In this document: positions 23,167 to 35,379 of the stretch, one piece after another
How positions within the stretch are numbered: the first letter of the stretch is position 1
Layout: each line of letters begins with the position of its first letter
Source of the DNA: Macrostomum hystrix
Lineage: Eukaryota > Platyhelminthes > Macrostomidae
NCBI GenBank assembly: GCA_950097015.1
Contig: CATNEN010000039.1
Location: 16,462,501 to 16,526,500 of the forward strand
Reading direction: 5' to 3'
Length of the DNA stretch: 64,000 bases
Position numbers and translations under genes: made by a program
The notes under the pieces: generated by a model
The model's input: only the letters and a program-made list of their open reading frames with translations
The model's database searches: none
What the model was told of the DNA's origin: nothing

Positions 23167-23381
23167 AATTGAGGTGCCTGACCATCGAAGACAGACAATG
23201 CATGCAGGGTTTTCGGGTTACGTGCTGATAAAGTTTAAAGTCCTTGTAAGGCCGCACTGAGGCGCAGAGCGAATTCGTGTATATGGCTAATGGCTGTACT
23301 GTATGAAATACACTGGGCCTAGCTCTTCGGGGAAAATTAGACCTTCGGTCTGAAGCCCTGAACCTTAAGCGTTGAATTTTT
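23167..23381 (+). repeat. Interspersed repeat R, copy 2, left half
   Basis: It shares TTACGTGCTGATAAAGTTTA, AAGGCCGCACTGAGG, ACCTTCGGTCTGAAGCCCTG and a TTGAAT block with the intact copy at 57781-58090. It stops at the target duplication GAATTTTT (23374-23381). The right half resumes at 27908. Confidence 0.8.
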
Positions 23382-24236
23382 GAATACAGGACAGTTCGGT
23401 AACAGACAGTTCGGTAACACTCAAGGACAGTTCGGTAACATACAGGAGATAGTTCGGTAACACACCGGGGACAGTTCTGTAACAATTGAAAGTCAACTTG
23501 TCTTTGACTTGACGCTTGACTTGTTGCTTGACTCGCAAGTTTCAGTTTTAGTTTTTAGTTTTAACGTTATATTTTTATTTGATGCCCAAAATGTGAAATA
23601 TGTAACATGCAAAATGCAACCTCATTCTCATATCCACTATACTAAAAATGAAATGCTTGGTTGGTTGGTTGGTTGCTTGTAATTGATTTTCTCCCGAACG
23701 GCTCAACCGATTTTCACCATTTCTTCACCAAAAGATGCCAAATATAGGGACAATTATACACGTATTTTTATTAAGCTTAACTTTATTGCTAAAGGGATTA
23801 AATATTCGAAAAACATGATTTTTCAAAGGTCAAACCATCTTGGCCTATTGAGAATTTTACTCACTGCCGCTGAATTGGAATTGCATCGTCAAATTGCGCA
23901 ACACCCCCTCGCTGACTGAGTTAGAAGCCTGCACTCTGGAGACAAATTTGAAATAAATGTACACAACCAACCGCGAGACTGAGTGTACTCTATTTTCTTA
24001 CTTCATTGTACAAAGCCAGAACTTTGAGAATTAATTTTATAAGGCTGATTTTTGCACCCACTAACCAACAGTCGGAATAGCCGATGTGTAGGCACTAGGA
24101 ATAGGTTATAGGCTAGGCTAGGGTTCGATTCTGCACTGCGTCAAATCATTTAGACTAATTTTCAGCCAGTAGTGATTGAAGATTATTTTGATTTTTTTTT
24201 CATTTCGTAAATAAAATATCATAAATCATAGCAAAC

Positions 24237-25920
24237 CTGAGTTTGAATCATGGCAAAAATAGAGCTTGAATCATGGCTAAACCAGCGTCTGAATCATGGC
24301 TAAACCAGAGCTTGAATCATGGCTAAACCAGAGTCTGAATCATGGCTAAACCAGCGTCTGAATCATGGCTAAACCAGCGTCTGAATCATGGCTAAACCAG
24401 CGTCTGAATCATGGCTAAACCAGCGTCTGAATCATGGCTAAACCAGAGCTTGAATCATGGCTAAACCAGAGTCTGAATCATGGCTAAACTGGAGTCTGAA
24501 TCATGGCTAAACCAGAGTCTGAATCATGGCTAAACCAGAGTTTGAATCATGGCTAAATCAGGGTCTGAATCATGGCTAAACCAGAGTTTGAATCATGGCT
24601 AAACCAGAGTTTGAATCATGGCTAAACCAGAGTCTGAATCATGGCTAAACCAGAGTTTGAATCATGGCTAAACCAGAGTTTGAATCATGGCTAACCCAGA
24701 CTTTGAATCATGGCTAAACCAGAGTCTGAATCATGGCTAAACCAGCGTCTGAATCATGGCTAAACCAGAGTTTGAATCATGGCTAAACCAGAGTCTGAAT
24801 CATGGCTAAACCAGAGTTTGAATCATGGCTAAACCAGATTTTGAATCATGGCTAACCCAGAGTTTGAATCATGGCTAAACCAGAGTCTGAATCTGAATCA
24901 TGGCTAAACCAGCGTCTGAATCATGGCTAAACCAGAGTCTGAATCATGGCTAAACCAGAGTTTGAATCATGGCTAAACCAGGGTCTGAATCATGGCTAAA
25001 ACAGAGTTTAAATCATGGCTAAACCAGAGTCTGAATCATGGCTAAACCAGAGTTTGAATCATGGCTAAACCAGGGTCTGAATCATGGCTAAACCAGAGTC
25101 TGAATCATGGCTAAACCAGGTTCTGAATCATGGCTAAACCAGAGTTTGCATCATGGCTAAACCAGAGTCTGAATCATGGCTAAACCAGAGTCTGAATCAT
25201 GGCTAAACCAGAGTTTGAATCATGGCTAAACCAGAGTCTGAATCATGGCTAAACCAGAGTCTGAATCATGGCAAAAATAGAGCTTGAATCATGGCTAAAC
25301 CAGCGTCTGAATCATGGCTAAACCAGAGCTTGAATCATGGCTAAACCAGAGTTTGAATCATGGCTAAACCAGAGTCTGAATCATGGCTAAACCAGAGTCT
25401 GAATCATGGCTAAACCAGAGTCTGAATCATGGCAAAACCAGAGTCTGAATCATGGCTAAACCAGAGTTTGAATCATGGCTAAACCAGGGTCTGAATCATG
25501 GCTAAAACAGAGTTTAAATCATGGCTAAACCAGAGTCTGAATCATGGCTAAACCAGAGTTTGAATCATGGCTAAACCAGGGTCTGAATCATGGCTAAACC
25601 AGAGTCTGAATCATGGCTAAACCAGAGTCTGAATCATGGCTAAACCAGAGTCTGAATCATGGCAAAACCAGAGTCTGAATCATGGCTAAAACAGAGTTTA
25701 AATCATAGCTAAACCAGCGTCTGAATCATGGCTAAACCAGAGTTTGAATCATGGCTAAACCAGAGTTAAAATCATGGCTAAACCAGAGTCTGAATCATGG
25801 CTAAACCAGAGTCTGAATCATGGCTAAACCAGCGTCTGAATCATGGCTAAACCATAGTATGAATCATGGCTAAACCAGAGTCTGAATCATGGCTAAACCA
25901 GCGTTTGAATCATGGCAAAA
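24237..25920 (+). repeat. 23-bp minisatellite inside the Helitron (about 70 copies)
   Basis: The unit is GAATCATGGCTAAACCAGAG followed by TCT or TTT, with GCG/GGG variants. The variants recur in blocks (for example 24961-25080 and 25441-25600), which indicates higher-order duplication. Confidence 0.93.
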
Positions 25921-26084
25921 TTTTTCTTTTGTCATTGAATTGAATTTTGAGTTTGTTATCTCATAACGTCATAATGATATATATTTGTATGATAAATATT
26001 TTGCCTAATAATCATTTCATTGTTGTTCTTCTCAATTTTCTACAAAAGAAGCTGGGCAACTGGGCAACATTGTCAACTGGGCAT

Positions 26085-27575
26085 CATCATCAATAAGGAG
26101 TCCTCATCAAATGGGGGATCATTGTCAACTGGGGGATCATTGTCAACTGGGGGATCATTGTCAACTGGGTGATCATTGTCAACTGGGGGATCATTGTCAA
26201 CTGGGGATCATTGTCAACTGGGGGATCATTGTCAACTGTGAGATCATTGTCAACTGGGGGATCATTGTCAACTGGGGGATCATTGTCAACTGGGGGATCA
26301 TTGTCAACTGGGGGATCATCATCAACTGTGGGATCATTGTAAACTGGGGGATCATTGTCAACTGTGGGATCATTGTCAACTGGGGGATCATTGTCAACAA
26401 GGGGATCATTGTGAACTGGGGGATCATTGTCAACTGGGGATCATTGTCAACTGGGGGAACATTGTCAACTGGGGGATCATTGTCAACTGGGGGATCATTG
26501 TCAACTGGGTGATCATTGTCAACTGGGGGATCATTGTCAACTGAGGGATCATTGTCAACTGGGGTATCATTATCAACTGGGGGATCATTGTCAACTTGGG
26601 AATGATTGTCAAATGGGTGTTCATTGTCAACTGGGGGATCATTATCAACTGGGGGATCATTGTCAACTTGGGAATGATTGTCAAATGGGTGTTCATTGTC
26701 AACTGGGGGATCATTGTCAACTGGGAGATCATTGTCAACTGGGGGATCATTGTCAACTGGGGGATCATTGTCAACTGGGGTATCATTATCAACTGGGGGA
26801 TCATTGTCAACTTGGGAATGATTGTCAACTGGGGGATCATTGTCAACTGGGGGGATCATTGTCAACTGGGGGATCATTGTCAACTGGGTGATCATTGTCA
26901 ACTTGGGGATCATTGTCATCTGAGGGATCATTGTCAACTGGGGTATCATTATCAACTGGGGATCATTGTCAACTGGGGGATCATTGTCAACTGGGGGATC
27001 ATTGTCAACTGGGGGATCATTGTCAACTGGGTGATCATTGTCAACTGGGGGATCATTGTCAACTGGGGGATCATGGTCAACTTGGGGATCATTGTCAACT
27101 GTGAGATCATTGTCAACTGGGTGATCATTGTCAACTGGGGGATCATTGTCAACTGGGGGATCATTGTAAACTGGGGGATCATTGTCAACTGTGAGATCAT
27201 TGTCAACTGGGGGATCATTGTCAACTGGGGGATCATTGTCAACTGGGGGATCATTGTCAACTGGGGGATCATCATCAACTGGGGGATCATTGTCAACTGT
27301 GGGATCATTGTCATCTGGGGGATCATTGTCAACAAGGGGATCATTGTGAACTGGGGGATCATTGTCAACTGGGGATCATTGTCAACTGGGGGTTCATTGT
27401 CAACTGGGGGATCATTGTCAACTGGGGGATCATCATCAACTGGGGGATCATTGTCAACTGGGGATCATTGTCAACTGGGGGTTCATTGTCAACTGGGGGA
27501 TCATTGTCAACTGGGGGATCATCATCAACTGGGGGATCATTGTCAACTGGGGGATCATTGTCAACTGGGGGTTTA
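26085..27575 (+). repeat. 18-bp minisatellite inside the Helitron (about 80 copies)
   Basis: The unit is GGGGGATCATTGTCAACT. Because 18 is a multiple of three, long ORFs run through on both strands (GDHCQL-, IIVNWG- and TMIPQL-type peptides). These are repeat translations, not genes. Confidence 0.93.
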
Positions 27576-27907
27576 TTTTAGCTTTAAAAAGCTGTAAATT
27601 CAGCTGCTAAACAGTATATACAAGACGAATTAAAAATATTTCTGCTCCCCGAAGGGGGGCAAAACATGCTAGTTTCGAAAAGCTAAATATGGTTTGAAGT
27701 GCTATTGACTTTACTTTGTAACTTTACCGAACTAAATATAATATAATTTCGCAAAAAACCCTTCCGATCCAGTTTAATCATAGGTTAAAGAACTGTCCCT
27801 TGATATGTTACCGAACTGTCCTGTGGTGTTACCGAACTGTCCTGTGGTGTTACGAACTGTCTGTTACCGAATTGTCTGTTACCGAATTGTCTTGTTACCG
27901 AATTTTT

Positions 27908-28050
27908 CGACGGTCTGAAGAGCTGACGAATTTATTCTTGTTTCAAAAGATGTTTTAAAAGTTTTAAAAAAAGATGGTATGTAGGCTTGAGTGAGTATTG
28001 TGTGCTTATGTGGCTCCATACCTCTGTTTGGATGCAGCAAAAATAATTCT
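27908..28050 (+). repeat. Interspersed repeat R, copy 2, right half
   Basis: Continues copy 2 with CGACGGTCTGAAGAGCTGAC, TATTCTTGTTTCAAAAGATG and GGATGCAGCAAAAAT, in register with the intact copy at 57781-58090. Confidence 0.75.
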
Positions 28051-28241
28051 CAAAATCCATTTTGTATGTTGGTTAGGGGCCTATAGCCTATACAAAATGC
28101 GCTATAGGCCTACCTACTCTTCTTAGTGTCAAGTCTAGCCCAGCCCAGGCCTTTTCCCTTATATTACCTAAATGCTAGCTAGATATTTTTTCACAGGTTT
28201 GATAGGCCTATTGTCCTGTATTCATATTTCATCACTGATAT

Positions 28242-28543
28242 CATACATGCGCAACACCTGGCTGACCCGGCCGAACTGGCTGGGTGAAACGAGGGCCAAG
28301 CAAGGTAAGTCACAAAAACCAATCAACCAAGCGCAAAAAAATTAAAGGGGGGACCAAGGGACAAAAAAGGAAGGCGTGAAGAAAAGGAAAATGGGGAGAG
28401 AAAAAGAGAGCAAATGAGAGCAAACTAAGTTGTAAATAGAGCAATGAAATGAACTAAGTCACAAATGAGAGCAAACTAAGTCGTAAATAGAGCAAAAACT
28501 AAGTTGCACAGCCTGCTAAGATTTGGGAGGTTGCGCATGTATG
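28242..28543 (+). mobile_element. MITE family M, copy 1 (302 bp)
   Basis: Ends CATACATGCGCAAC and GTTGCGCATGTATG are perfect 14-bp inverted repeats, flanked by the 8-bp duplication ACTGATAT (28234-28241 and 28544-28551). The interior has a GC-rich left part (ACCTGGCTGACCCGGCC), AAGCAAGGTAAGTC, and A/G-rich GAGAGCAAACTAAGT repeats. There is no coding capacity. Confidence 0.9.
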
Positions 28544-28832
28544 ACTGATATTATAATTTTTATGATTCTTTTTTACTGGGACATTGTAAATATTTTCATC
28601 TGAACTAAATATTTTTTTGTAGAGGTAAATTTTAGGCCTACTATTGGATACAAAACACAAATAAAAATAACAAAAGGGAATGTTCATTAAATAAAAACCG
28701 ATTTGTTTGTATAGCTTTTGAAGTATTTGAAAGCTAGAAAATTCTGGCTTGCTTTTACAATGACAGTATTCACTTAGGTACAAATGTTGTTATGTGCATT
28801 CTACATACTGCATTAGGAATACAATTTAGGCA

Positions 28833-29113
28833 CATACATGCGCAACCTCCCAAATCTTAGCCGGCCTTGCGACTTAGTTTTTGCTCTCATTTGCGACTTA
28901 GTTCGTTTCATCGCTCTATTTACGACTTAGTTTGCTCTCATTTGCTCTCTTTTTCTCTCCCCTTTTTCCTTTTCTTCACGCCTTCCTTTTTTGTCCCTTG
29001 GTCCCCCCTTTAATTTTTTTGCACTTGGTTGATTGGTTTTTGTGACTTACCTTGCTTGGCCCTCGTTTCACCCGGCCGGTTTGGCCGGGTCGGCCGGGTG
29101 TTGCGCATGTATG
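28833..29113 (-). mobile_element. MITE family M, copy 2 (281 bp, inverted)
   Basis: Same ends and interior as copy 1 in the opposite orientation, flanked by ATTTAGGCA (28824-28832 and 29114-29122), a 9-bp match. Copies 1 and 2 face each other with a 289-bp spacer and could form a long hairpin in a read-through transcript. Confidence 0.9.
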
Positions 29114-29497
29114 ATTTAGGCATGCTGTATATATTGCCATTGCCATACCATGGTCTTTTGACTAGGCCTAGGTTTAATATATTTTAAGTTTTTTAAGTAG
29201 GAATATTAGACTATTAGTAGTGTTTAACTGTTTGGTTTTAATTTTTTTTCTGTTTAAGATTTCAACATTGTTTACTTTAGCTACTCCATTTTCAATTAGC
29301 CAGTGAGATATTATTTTTTTTCTTATATTAAATTTAGTCATCATTAAACTCAAAATGAAGCTAACCAAGATTTTCATGATCTAACCACATTTTTATTACC
29401 ATAGAATTTTATTAAACCCAAACCAACATACTTCAGAACTGTGACAATCTGCTTTGTATAACAAAAGTGAATAGGCCTACTATCAATTTATCCAAAA

Positions 29498-31921
29498 ATG
29501 CAGAACAAATTGTGGCCTCTCCATCACCTAACTAGACGCTGTTTAGCATCTTCTTTGTCTTCTTCAGCAAAGCAAGCATCAACAAGCCTGCCACCAACTG
29601 TGGCCATTGTTGGCAGTGGGCCAGCTGCATTTTACACTGCACAGCAGCTGTTGAAGCTGCACCCAAGTGTGCAAGTAAGTTTGCTGATTGTTCAGCATGC
29701 TATCAGCAATGTTTCTGTTTGTCAGACGTTTTCCTGTTTTGCATATACCCTATATGTCTAGTGGCTGCTAGTTGCATGTGTGTTTTTTAGCTGATTGTTA
29801 CCTGTTAGGTGCTACCTGTTTGTCTCTTAGCTGCACCTGTGTCTCTGTCAGCTTCTACCTGTGTCTGTCAGCTGCTAGCTGTGTGTCTGTAAATGGATAC
29901 CTGATCTGTGTGTTAGCTTCTGTAGGTGTAAATCATACTTGGCGCTCTCAGTTTAACCTAATTATAACTACTAAGCCATAATCATTTTAATTCATTGACA
30001 TTGCACCTGGAACACGCCAGGTAGACCTACTGGAACGCCTGCCCGTGCCATTCGGCCTAGTCCGTTACGGAGTCGCGCCCGACCACCCGGACGTGAAGAA
30101 TGTGATCACCGGTTTCACTAAGATCGCTCGTGATCCGCGTCTAGCCTTCTTTGGTAATGTCAGCGTCGGGTCCGACATCAGACTTCGTCAGCTACTAGAC
30201 GCCTACACAGCCGTGGTGCTAGCCTACGGAGCTTCCAGAGCCAGACAACTCGGCATTCCCGGTGAGGACAGCCTGTCCAATGTGCTGTCGGCTAGGTATG
30301 AAACTAGAATTTTCATTTACCTGTTTGATCGCGAACTAGAGCTTGAGTCCTATCCTATCCTATCTATCGTTTCAGAGACTTCGTCAACTGGTACAACGGC
30401 TATCCTGGCGCCGAGAATCTCAGCGTAGACCTCGCCGCAGCCGAAACGGCGGTTATCATTGGCCAAGGCAATGTGGCTCTGGACGTAGCGCGCATCCTTC
30501 TGTCCAGTCCTGACAGGCTGCGGCGCACAGACACGCCCGAACCTGTGCTCAGGCGCCTAGCAGAAGAGTCCAATATTCGCCGGGTTCGTCTGGTTGGCCG
30601 GCGCGGCTTACTTCAGGCCGCCTTCACTACTAAAGAGTTCAGAGAGCTGGCCAATCTGGACGGTGTCGGCGTCCGTCTTGACGGCGCGCCTTTGGCCGCT
30701 GAACTAACACCAGAACTGCTAGCTGGGTTGCCTAGGCCAAGGCGAAGGCTGACTGAACTTGTGGGTGTTTTTGTGTGTTTTTTACTTGATGGTTCTTTTG
30801 TTCTGCACTCCCTTAGGCTGATTAAAGATAACCTTCTAGAATACTGCAACGCCCTTTGGTTTAATACATTTAGATTTAGGCACCTTAATCCCTGATTATC
30901 GCACCTTAATCCCTGATTATTGCACCTTAATCCCTGATTATTTCACCTTAATTCCTGATTATCGCACCTTAATCCCTGATTATTGCACCTTAATCCTTGA
31001 TTATTACACCTCAATCCCAGATTGTTGCACTTTAATCCCTGATTATCGCACCTTAATATTTTATTATCGCACCTCAATCCCTGATTATTGCACCTTAATC
31101 CCTGATTATCGCACCTTAATCCCTGATTATTACACCCTTATCCCTGATTATCGCACCTCAATCCCAGATTGTTGCACCTTAATCCTTGATTATCGCAGCT
31201 TAATCCCTTATTGCAGCTTAATCCCTGATTATCGCTCCTTAATCCCTTAATCTTTCAGGTGCTGAAGTCGGCCAACTCGGAATCAGCCGCTGTCATGCCG
31301 CGACAACTAACGTTGCACTTTCTTCTGTCACCCTTAGAGTTTCTGTCGTCGCCATTATCGCCAGATAGAGTTGGCTCCGTCAAGTTCAGCAGAAATGTTC
31401 AGTCGGTTCCCACTGCCGATCAAGTTAAATCATCTGCTAACTCCAGCTTCAGCCTAGACTGTGGCCTGGCTGTTGTTAGCGTTGGCTACGAAAATGTCGC
31501 CCTAGATCCTCTTATCCCAATGAATTCTCGCACCGGAGTTGTGGCCAACGACGAAGGCAAAGTGTCCGGCTTAGACAATGCCTACTGCGCCGGCTGGTTA
31601 AAAACCGGGCCCTCCGGTGTTCTTCTAAGCACAATGTCCGACAGTTTTCACACCGCTCAAAGATTATTAGACGATTTGAATTCCGGTAAATTATCTTCGA
31701 ATCAGTCGTCTAGGATCGGCAGAGTGGGCCTGGTGAAAGAACTGCGGTCTCGCGGCATCCGCTTCACCACCTTCGCCGACTGGGAGCGCATCGACGCCAG
31801 GGAGCAGAGCAGCGGCAGATCTTTGGGCAAGCCGCGCGAGAAGATCTTGTCTGTTAGCGATTTTCTGAAGGCGGCAGACAACGATAAAGCCAATTGTAGT
31901 ACAGGGAACAATGAGCAATAA
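29498..31921 (+). CDS. FDXR: NADPH:adrenodoxin (ferredoxin) oxidoreductase, mitochondrial, 499 aa
   Basis: Exons 29498-29674, 30021-30295, 30376-30760 and 31259-31921 join in phase. After a basic, serine-rich N-terminus that looks like a mitochondrial presequence, residues about 34-50 hold the FAD GxGxxG ([16 protein letters not shown]). [20 protein letters not shown] follows, then the NADP site [31 protein letters not shown] and, in the last exon, [12 protein letters not shown]. All are hallmarks of FDXR. The enzyme passes electrons from NADPH to ferredoxin in the matrix for steroid hydroxylation and Fe-S/heme A synthesis. Length is close to the human 491 aa. An AATAAA lies about 35 nt after the stop. 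Intron 3 is a 21-bp minisatellite. The start is the first ATG in the exon. Confidence 0.95.
30878..31255 (+). repeat. 21-bp minisatellite filling FDXR intron 3
   Basis: The unit CACCTTAATCCCTGATTATCG (about 17 copies) runs to within a few bases of the acceptor. The last unit (AATCCCTTAATCTTTCAG) doubles as the polypyrimidine tract and AG. Confidence 0.93.
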
Positions 31922-31949
31922 CAATGCAGGGAATATTACTGACATTGTT

Positions 31950-33568
31950 AGTTTAAATAAAAGAATCGCCTCCCTGATGCATTTGTCCAGATTTTTTTAT
32001 CATTTTTAACTCCGACTTTAGAGTAGATCAGCATTATTCGGACTGTTTTGACACCTATAAAAAGTTTCCCACGGTGTTTTAGGCCAACGGTCTTCCACAG
32101 AGACACATTGATATTCGTCTTGTTACTTGCTAATTCATAAATACGAACGTAGTATTTAAAATTAAATTTCATTTTTAACGATACGATTTGCTTACCTACT
32201 GACTAAAGGCTTTACTTTGTAATTATGGCTTTTAGAATAATTATTACACGCTTAACTAATAATTGTCTGCGTATGACCACGAAGTCACGATGCTTGCATC
32301 ATTTGCTTAGCTACTCGGTTGAAAGAATTTTTTATCACATTTAATTAGTTTCTTAAAAGTTTATCGAGATTTAAAGCTCGCTCATCTTAAAAAGTGCTTA
32401 ATTGTTTAGAAAAAAAAATTTTTTAGGCCGCTTTAATTGCTGCATGTGATGCTTCACGTGACGCTCCTTCCGAGAAAAATCAGCTCAAAGTAAAATCAAT
32501 GAGCTTGCAAGCATGTGAAATTTATGGATCCTATAGTTGTATGCCCAGGGTGTGCTGCCAGTTTATTTTCTGAAATATAAATTCTGTTGAAATGCTGTAT
32601 TTTTTATAAATTTTAATTAGCTATGATGTGAGCTAAAACAATTATTCGTCCGCTTCATTAAGTTACAATCCAAGTCGGCTGGTTGCTAATTAAAAAGTTG
32701 CTATCAAGACTATAGGGGCCTACGCTTCCGTGCTCTGTCAACAATAATACAGTGTATCGAATGTGCACGAATAATCGTACGTTTTTTAGGCATGCAGCTC
32801 CGTATTAATGCAAATAAGCCAAAGCGACATCTGTACTGACTTTTTATTTTAGACGGGTTTATTACTATGTTTTTAGCAAAAAATATATAGTTTTTGTATC
32901 AGTTTTATCTCTTTAATTCTAAATCTAGCTTTTTACAAATGTATTTGTTTTTATAATTAATTTATAACATGCAATTAAGTGTAAACTTTTTAAAATGGTT
33001 CAGACGACGACGTGGCGGTGGGACTTTCTACGAATTTTAGTTATGTCTGTCATTTTATCCAGAGATAACACTTTACAGTAACTTTGTGAGTTAAAAATAA
33101 AGACGGAAGAAATTCAGAAAAACTGTTTCTTTTAATGAAGCAAAACGTACAGGGAATATATATGCTCAAAAATTCAAACGTTATTAGTAGTAACTTAACT
33201 TAGAATTTGGAGCCACTATGTTTAGTTGTTTCATATTCGTTTTTTTTAGGCCTATCAACAACATTGTGAAATTAGTGCTACAAGATTTAGCTTGTCATTA
33301 AGTTTTAGTCCCGATCAGATGATGCTTTTGAAACTTAAAGTTATTTATTTAACCTAAGTATTTGAGCCACTTATATACTGACTTATTTATACTGGCTGAT
33401 AATATATTGTGCTTTGTTCACAGGTCATGTCTAATAAAGAAATGTTAATTTAACTTAAGAACTAGCGATCTGAAATTTTTCTGTATATTTTTTCTTTGTA
33501 GTTTATCATGTGTTTATTTAGCTGGATTTTTTTTGCAACATAACAATTATTACCAAGGAAAAAGTAGG
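31950..33568. other. A/T-rich intergenic region downstream of FDXR
   Basis: Contains the FDXR poly(A) signal near 31955. No gene, repeat family or RNA could be recognised in the rest. Confidence 0.5.
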
Positions 33569-33576
33569 CATAGGCA

Positions 33577-34585
33577 CATACATGCGCAACACCTGGCCGA
33601 CCCGGCCAATCCGGCCGGGTGACGAGCAGCCGAGCAAGGTAAGTCGCATAAATGGCCACCCAAGAAAAAAATCGGACAGAAAAAAAACGAGCGGAAAAAA
33701 AGAAAAGAAGGCAGGAAAAGGAGGAAAGCAGAGAAAGGAAAGAAGAAAGGAAGGAAAGCAAATGGGGAAAGAAGCAAAAACGTGACAAAATCTGCAATCA
33801 GAGGCAACTTAGTCGCATTCCAAGGGAAGTAAGTCGCAATCAGAGGGAAGTAAGTCGCAATCAGAGGGAAGTAAGTCGCATTCAGAGGGAAGTAAGTCGC
33901 AATCAGAGGGAAGTAAGTTGCATTCCAAGGTAAGTAAGTCGCAATCAGAGGGAAGTAAGTCGCATTCAGATTTATTACAGTGCATTAAACTTATAGGGAT
34001 AGGAACTGAAGTTACTGAACTCAAAAAAGTCCACTCTGCAAGTCCAAATGTGAGTCTTCTATATTCTCCGCATCAGAAGTTGCAGTAGGTTGCTGTTGAC
34101 GACCTCCAGGAGCATCAGATCGCCAGTGACTCTTAAGCCAGTCATTTACATATTGATCTGGTTTAAAATACGGCTACAGTTTGCTTCCCGGCATACATTT
34201 GAAATTTGAATTTCTGGCACACAAGACCATTTTTCTGGCGTACAGTATGACACATTCGTGAGTATGGTGATGGTGATGTTGAGCCTCATGGTCTCCGGCA
34301 CCACTTGGAAGATCCGATTGGACAAGCAGGGAAGCAGCTTGACGGGCGACGCCACGCAGCTGACCTCACCAATTTCATTCACGCCGACGATCGAGTTGCC
34401 AGAGTGCACTCTGCTGCCAGCGGAAGACTAATTAGATGACGAGGCATTTTACTATTGCAACACAGTCATAGTTACCCCTGCCGTTTACCCAGAAAAAAAT
34501 TTTTGGGCATAGGTATGTATGTCGCATTTTTTTTTAAAAACGAAGTCGCATGGCCAGTGTAAATTTGGGAGGTTGCGCATGTATG
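33577..34585 (+). mobile_element. MITE family M, copy 3 (1009 bp, long variant)
   Basis: Ends CATACATGCGCAAC and GTTGCGCATGTATG, flanked by CATAGGCA (33569-33576 and 34586-34593). The first 70 bp match copy 1. The interior differs: a 21-bp tandem array at 33810-33965 (GTAAGTCGCAATCAGAGGGA) and a GC-richer block at 34260-34430 unlike the rest of the family. That block has open frames on both strands and may be captured host sequence. Confidence 0.88.
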
Positions 34586-34593
34586 CATAGGCA

Positions 34594-35371
34594 TATTTTA
34601 CTTTGTTTTGCATAATTTTTTTCTTTTTGAAATTGCATGCCCTCATTAGGGAATATTGGAAAATAATGAAATGAACATAGAACAACAAATTGCAACAAGT
34701 TAAAATGGTCACTTGGTCAGTCATTCAGAAGAAAATCACAATGAGTAATAATGAGCCACCTAGGCCTAGTAGAGCATGGCACTAAATATGTTCTTTGGAT
34801 ATGTTCTTAGTCGAGGCCATAGGAACTCCTCAAGGTAAGCAACAAACAAGTCATCCAATGTCCCATGCATGTTGTAGAACTTTTGCTTGGCATGGCTCAT
34901 GTGCCCTAAATGGTGTTTGTGTACATTGTGGAATTGGCAGGGTTGATAAAGTGTCCCTAACCCTGCCAACAGGTCCACAAATGCATGGTGGTTCACAACT
35001 GCAACACAAACTGCTGTAATATTGGTAGGAGGGTGCCAACATTGCAATCCTAGACTACTGTCATCATACTACTGTGTACTGGTATTATGTTCCACCATGC
35101 CTAGAACCCAGTGACCCTCAGGCCAAGCTCCTTGATGGTACTTCCTATGCATGAACTTGCTTTTGTCCACTTCAACCTCCATTCTAGGCCCCCAAGTTGC
35201 ATTGGATGGTCCACTAGGTACTGCTAGCATATGTTGCAAAGGAACTGGAGCTAGTCAACAATGGTTTTAAATGAGACACCCAGCTGAGCAACCTGGTCTC
35301 GTCTTGTTCTCCAGGGACCAAAAGTCGGTGAGCTCCACTCTCTTGGCCAGTGGTATGGTGGTATTCAGTTA
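34594..35371. other. Intergenic DNA between MITE copies
   Basis: No recognisable gene. Short ORFs on both strands over 34766-35047 show no domain. Confidence 0.4.
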
Positions 35372-35379
35372 TGATAGAC

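Larger units (their letters stand above)
23633..27672 (+). mobile_element. Non-autonomous Helitron with two internal minisatellites
   Basis: The 5' end starts TC after a host A (A|TCCACTATACTAAAAATG) and runs into CTCCCGAACGGCTCAACCGA, a sequence style common near Helitron 5' ends. The 3' end has a short GC hairpin (GCTCCCC-GAA-GGGGGGC), eight bases, then CTAG before a host T. TC start, hairpin plus CTRR end, and insertion between A and T are the diagnostic Helitron features. There is no Rep/helicase gene; most of the 4.0 kb is two tandem arrays. Confidence 0.8.
23382..27899. mobile_element. TIR element with ACAGTTCGGTAAC terminal repeats, carrying a nested Helitron
   Basis: The left end is a run of about five degenerate (GG)ACAGTTCGGTAACA units (23388-23482). 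The right end is a run of the inverse, TGTTACCGAACTGTCC (27795-27899). Both ends are flanked by GAATTTTT (23374-23381 and 27900-27907), an 8-bp duplication. The host repeat R is split exactly here, and its intact copy elsewhere shows the uninterrupted sequence. Without the nested Helitron the element is about 480 bp with no coding capacity, so it is a non-autonomous MITE-like element. The 8-bp TSD fits hAT or P-type transposases, but the superfamily is not identified. Confidence 0.8.

Noticed and set aside
26111-27610. Overlapping long ORFs on both strands (up to 333 codons)
   Set aside because: 18-bp repeat is a multiple of three, so several frames stay open by chance.
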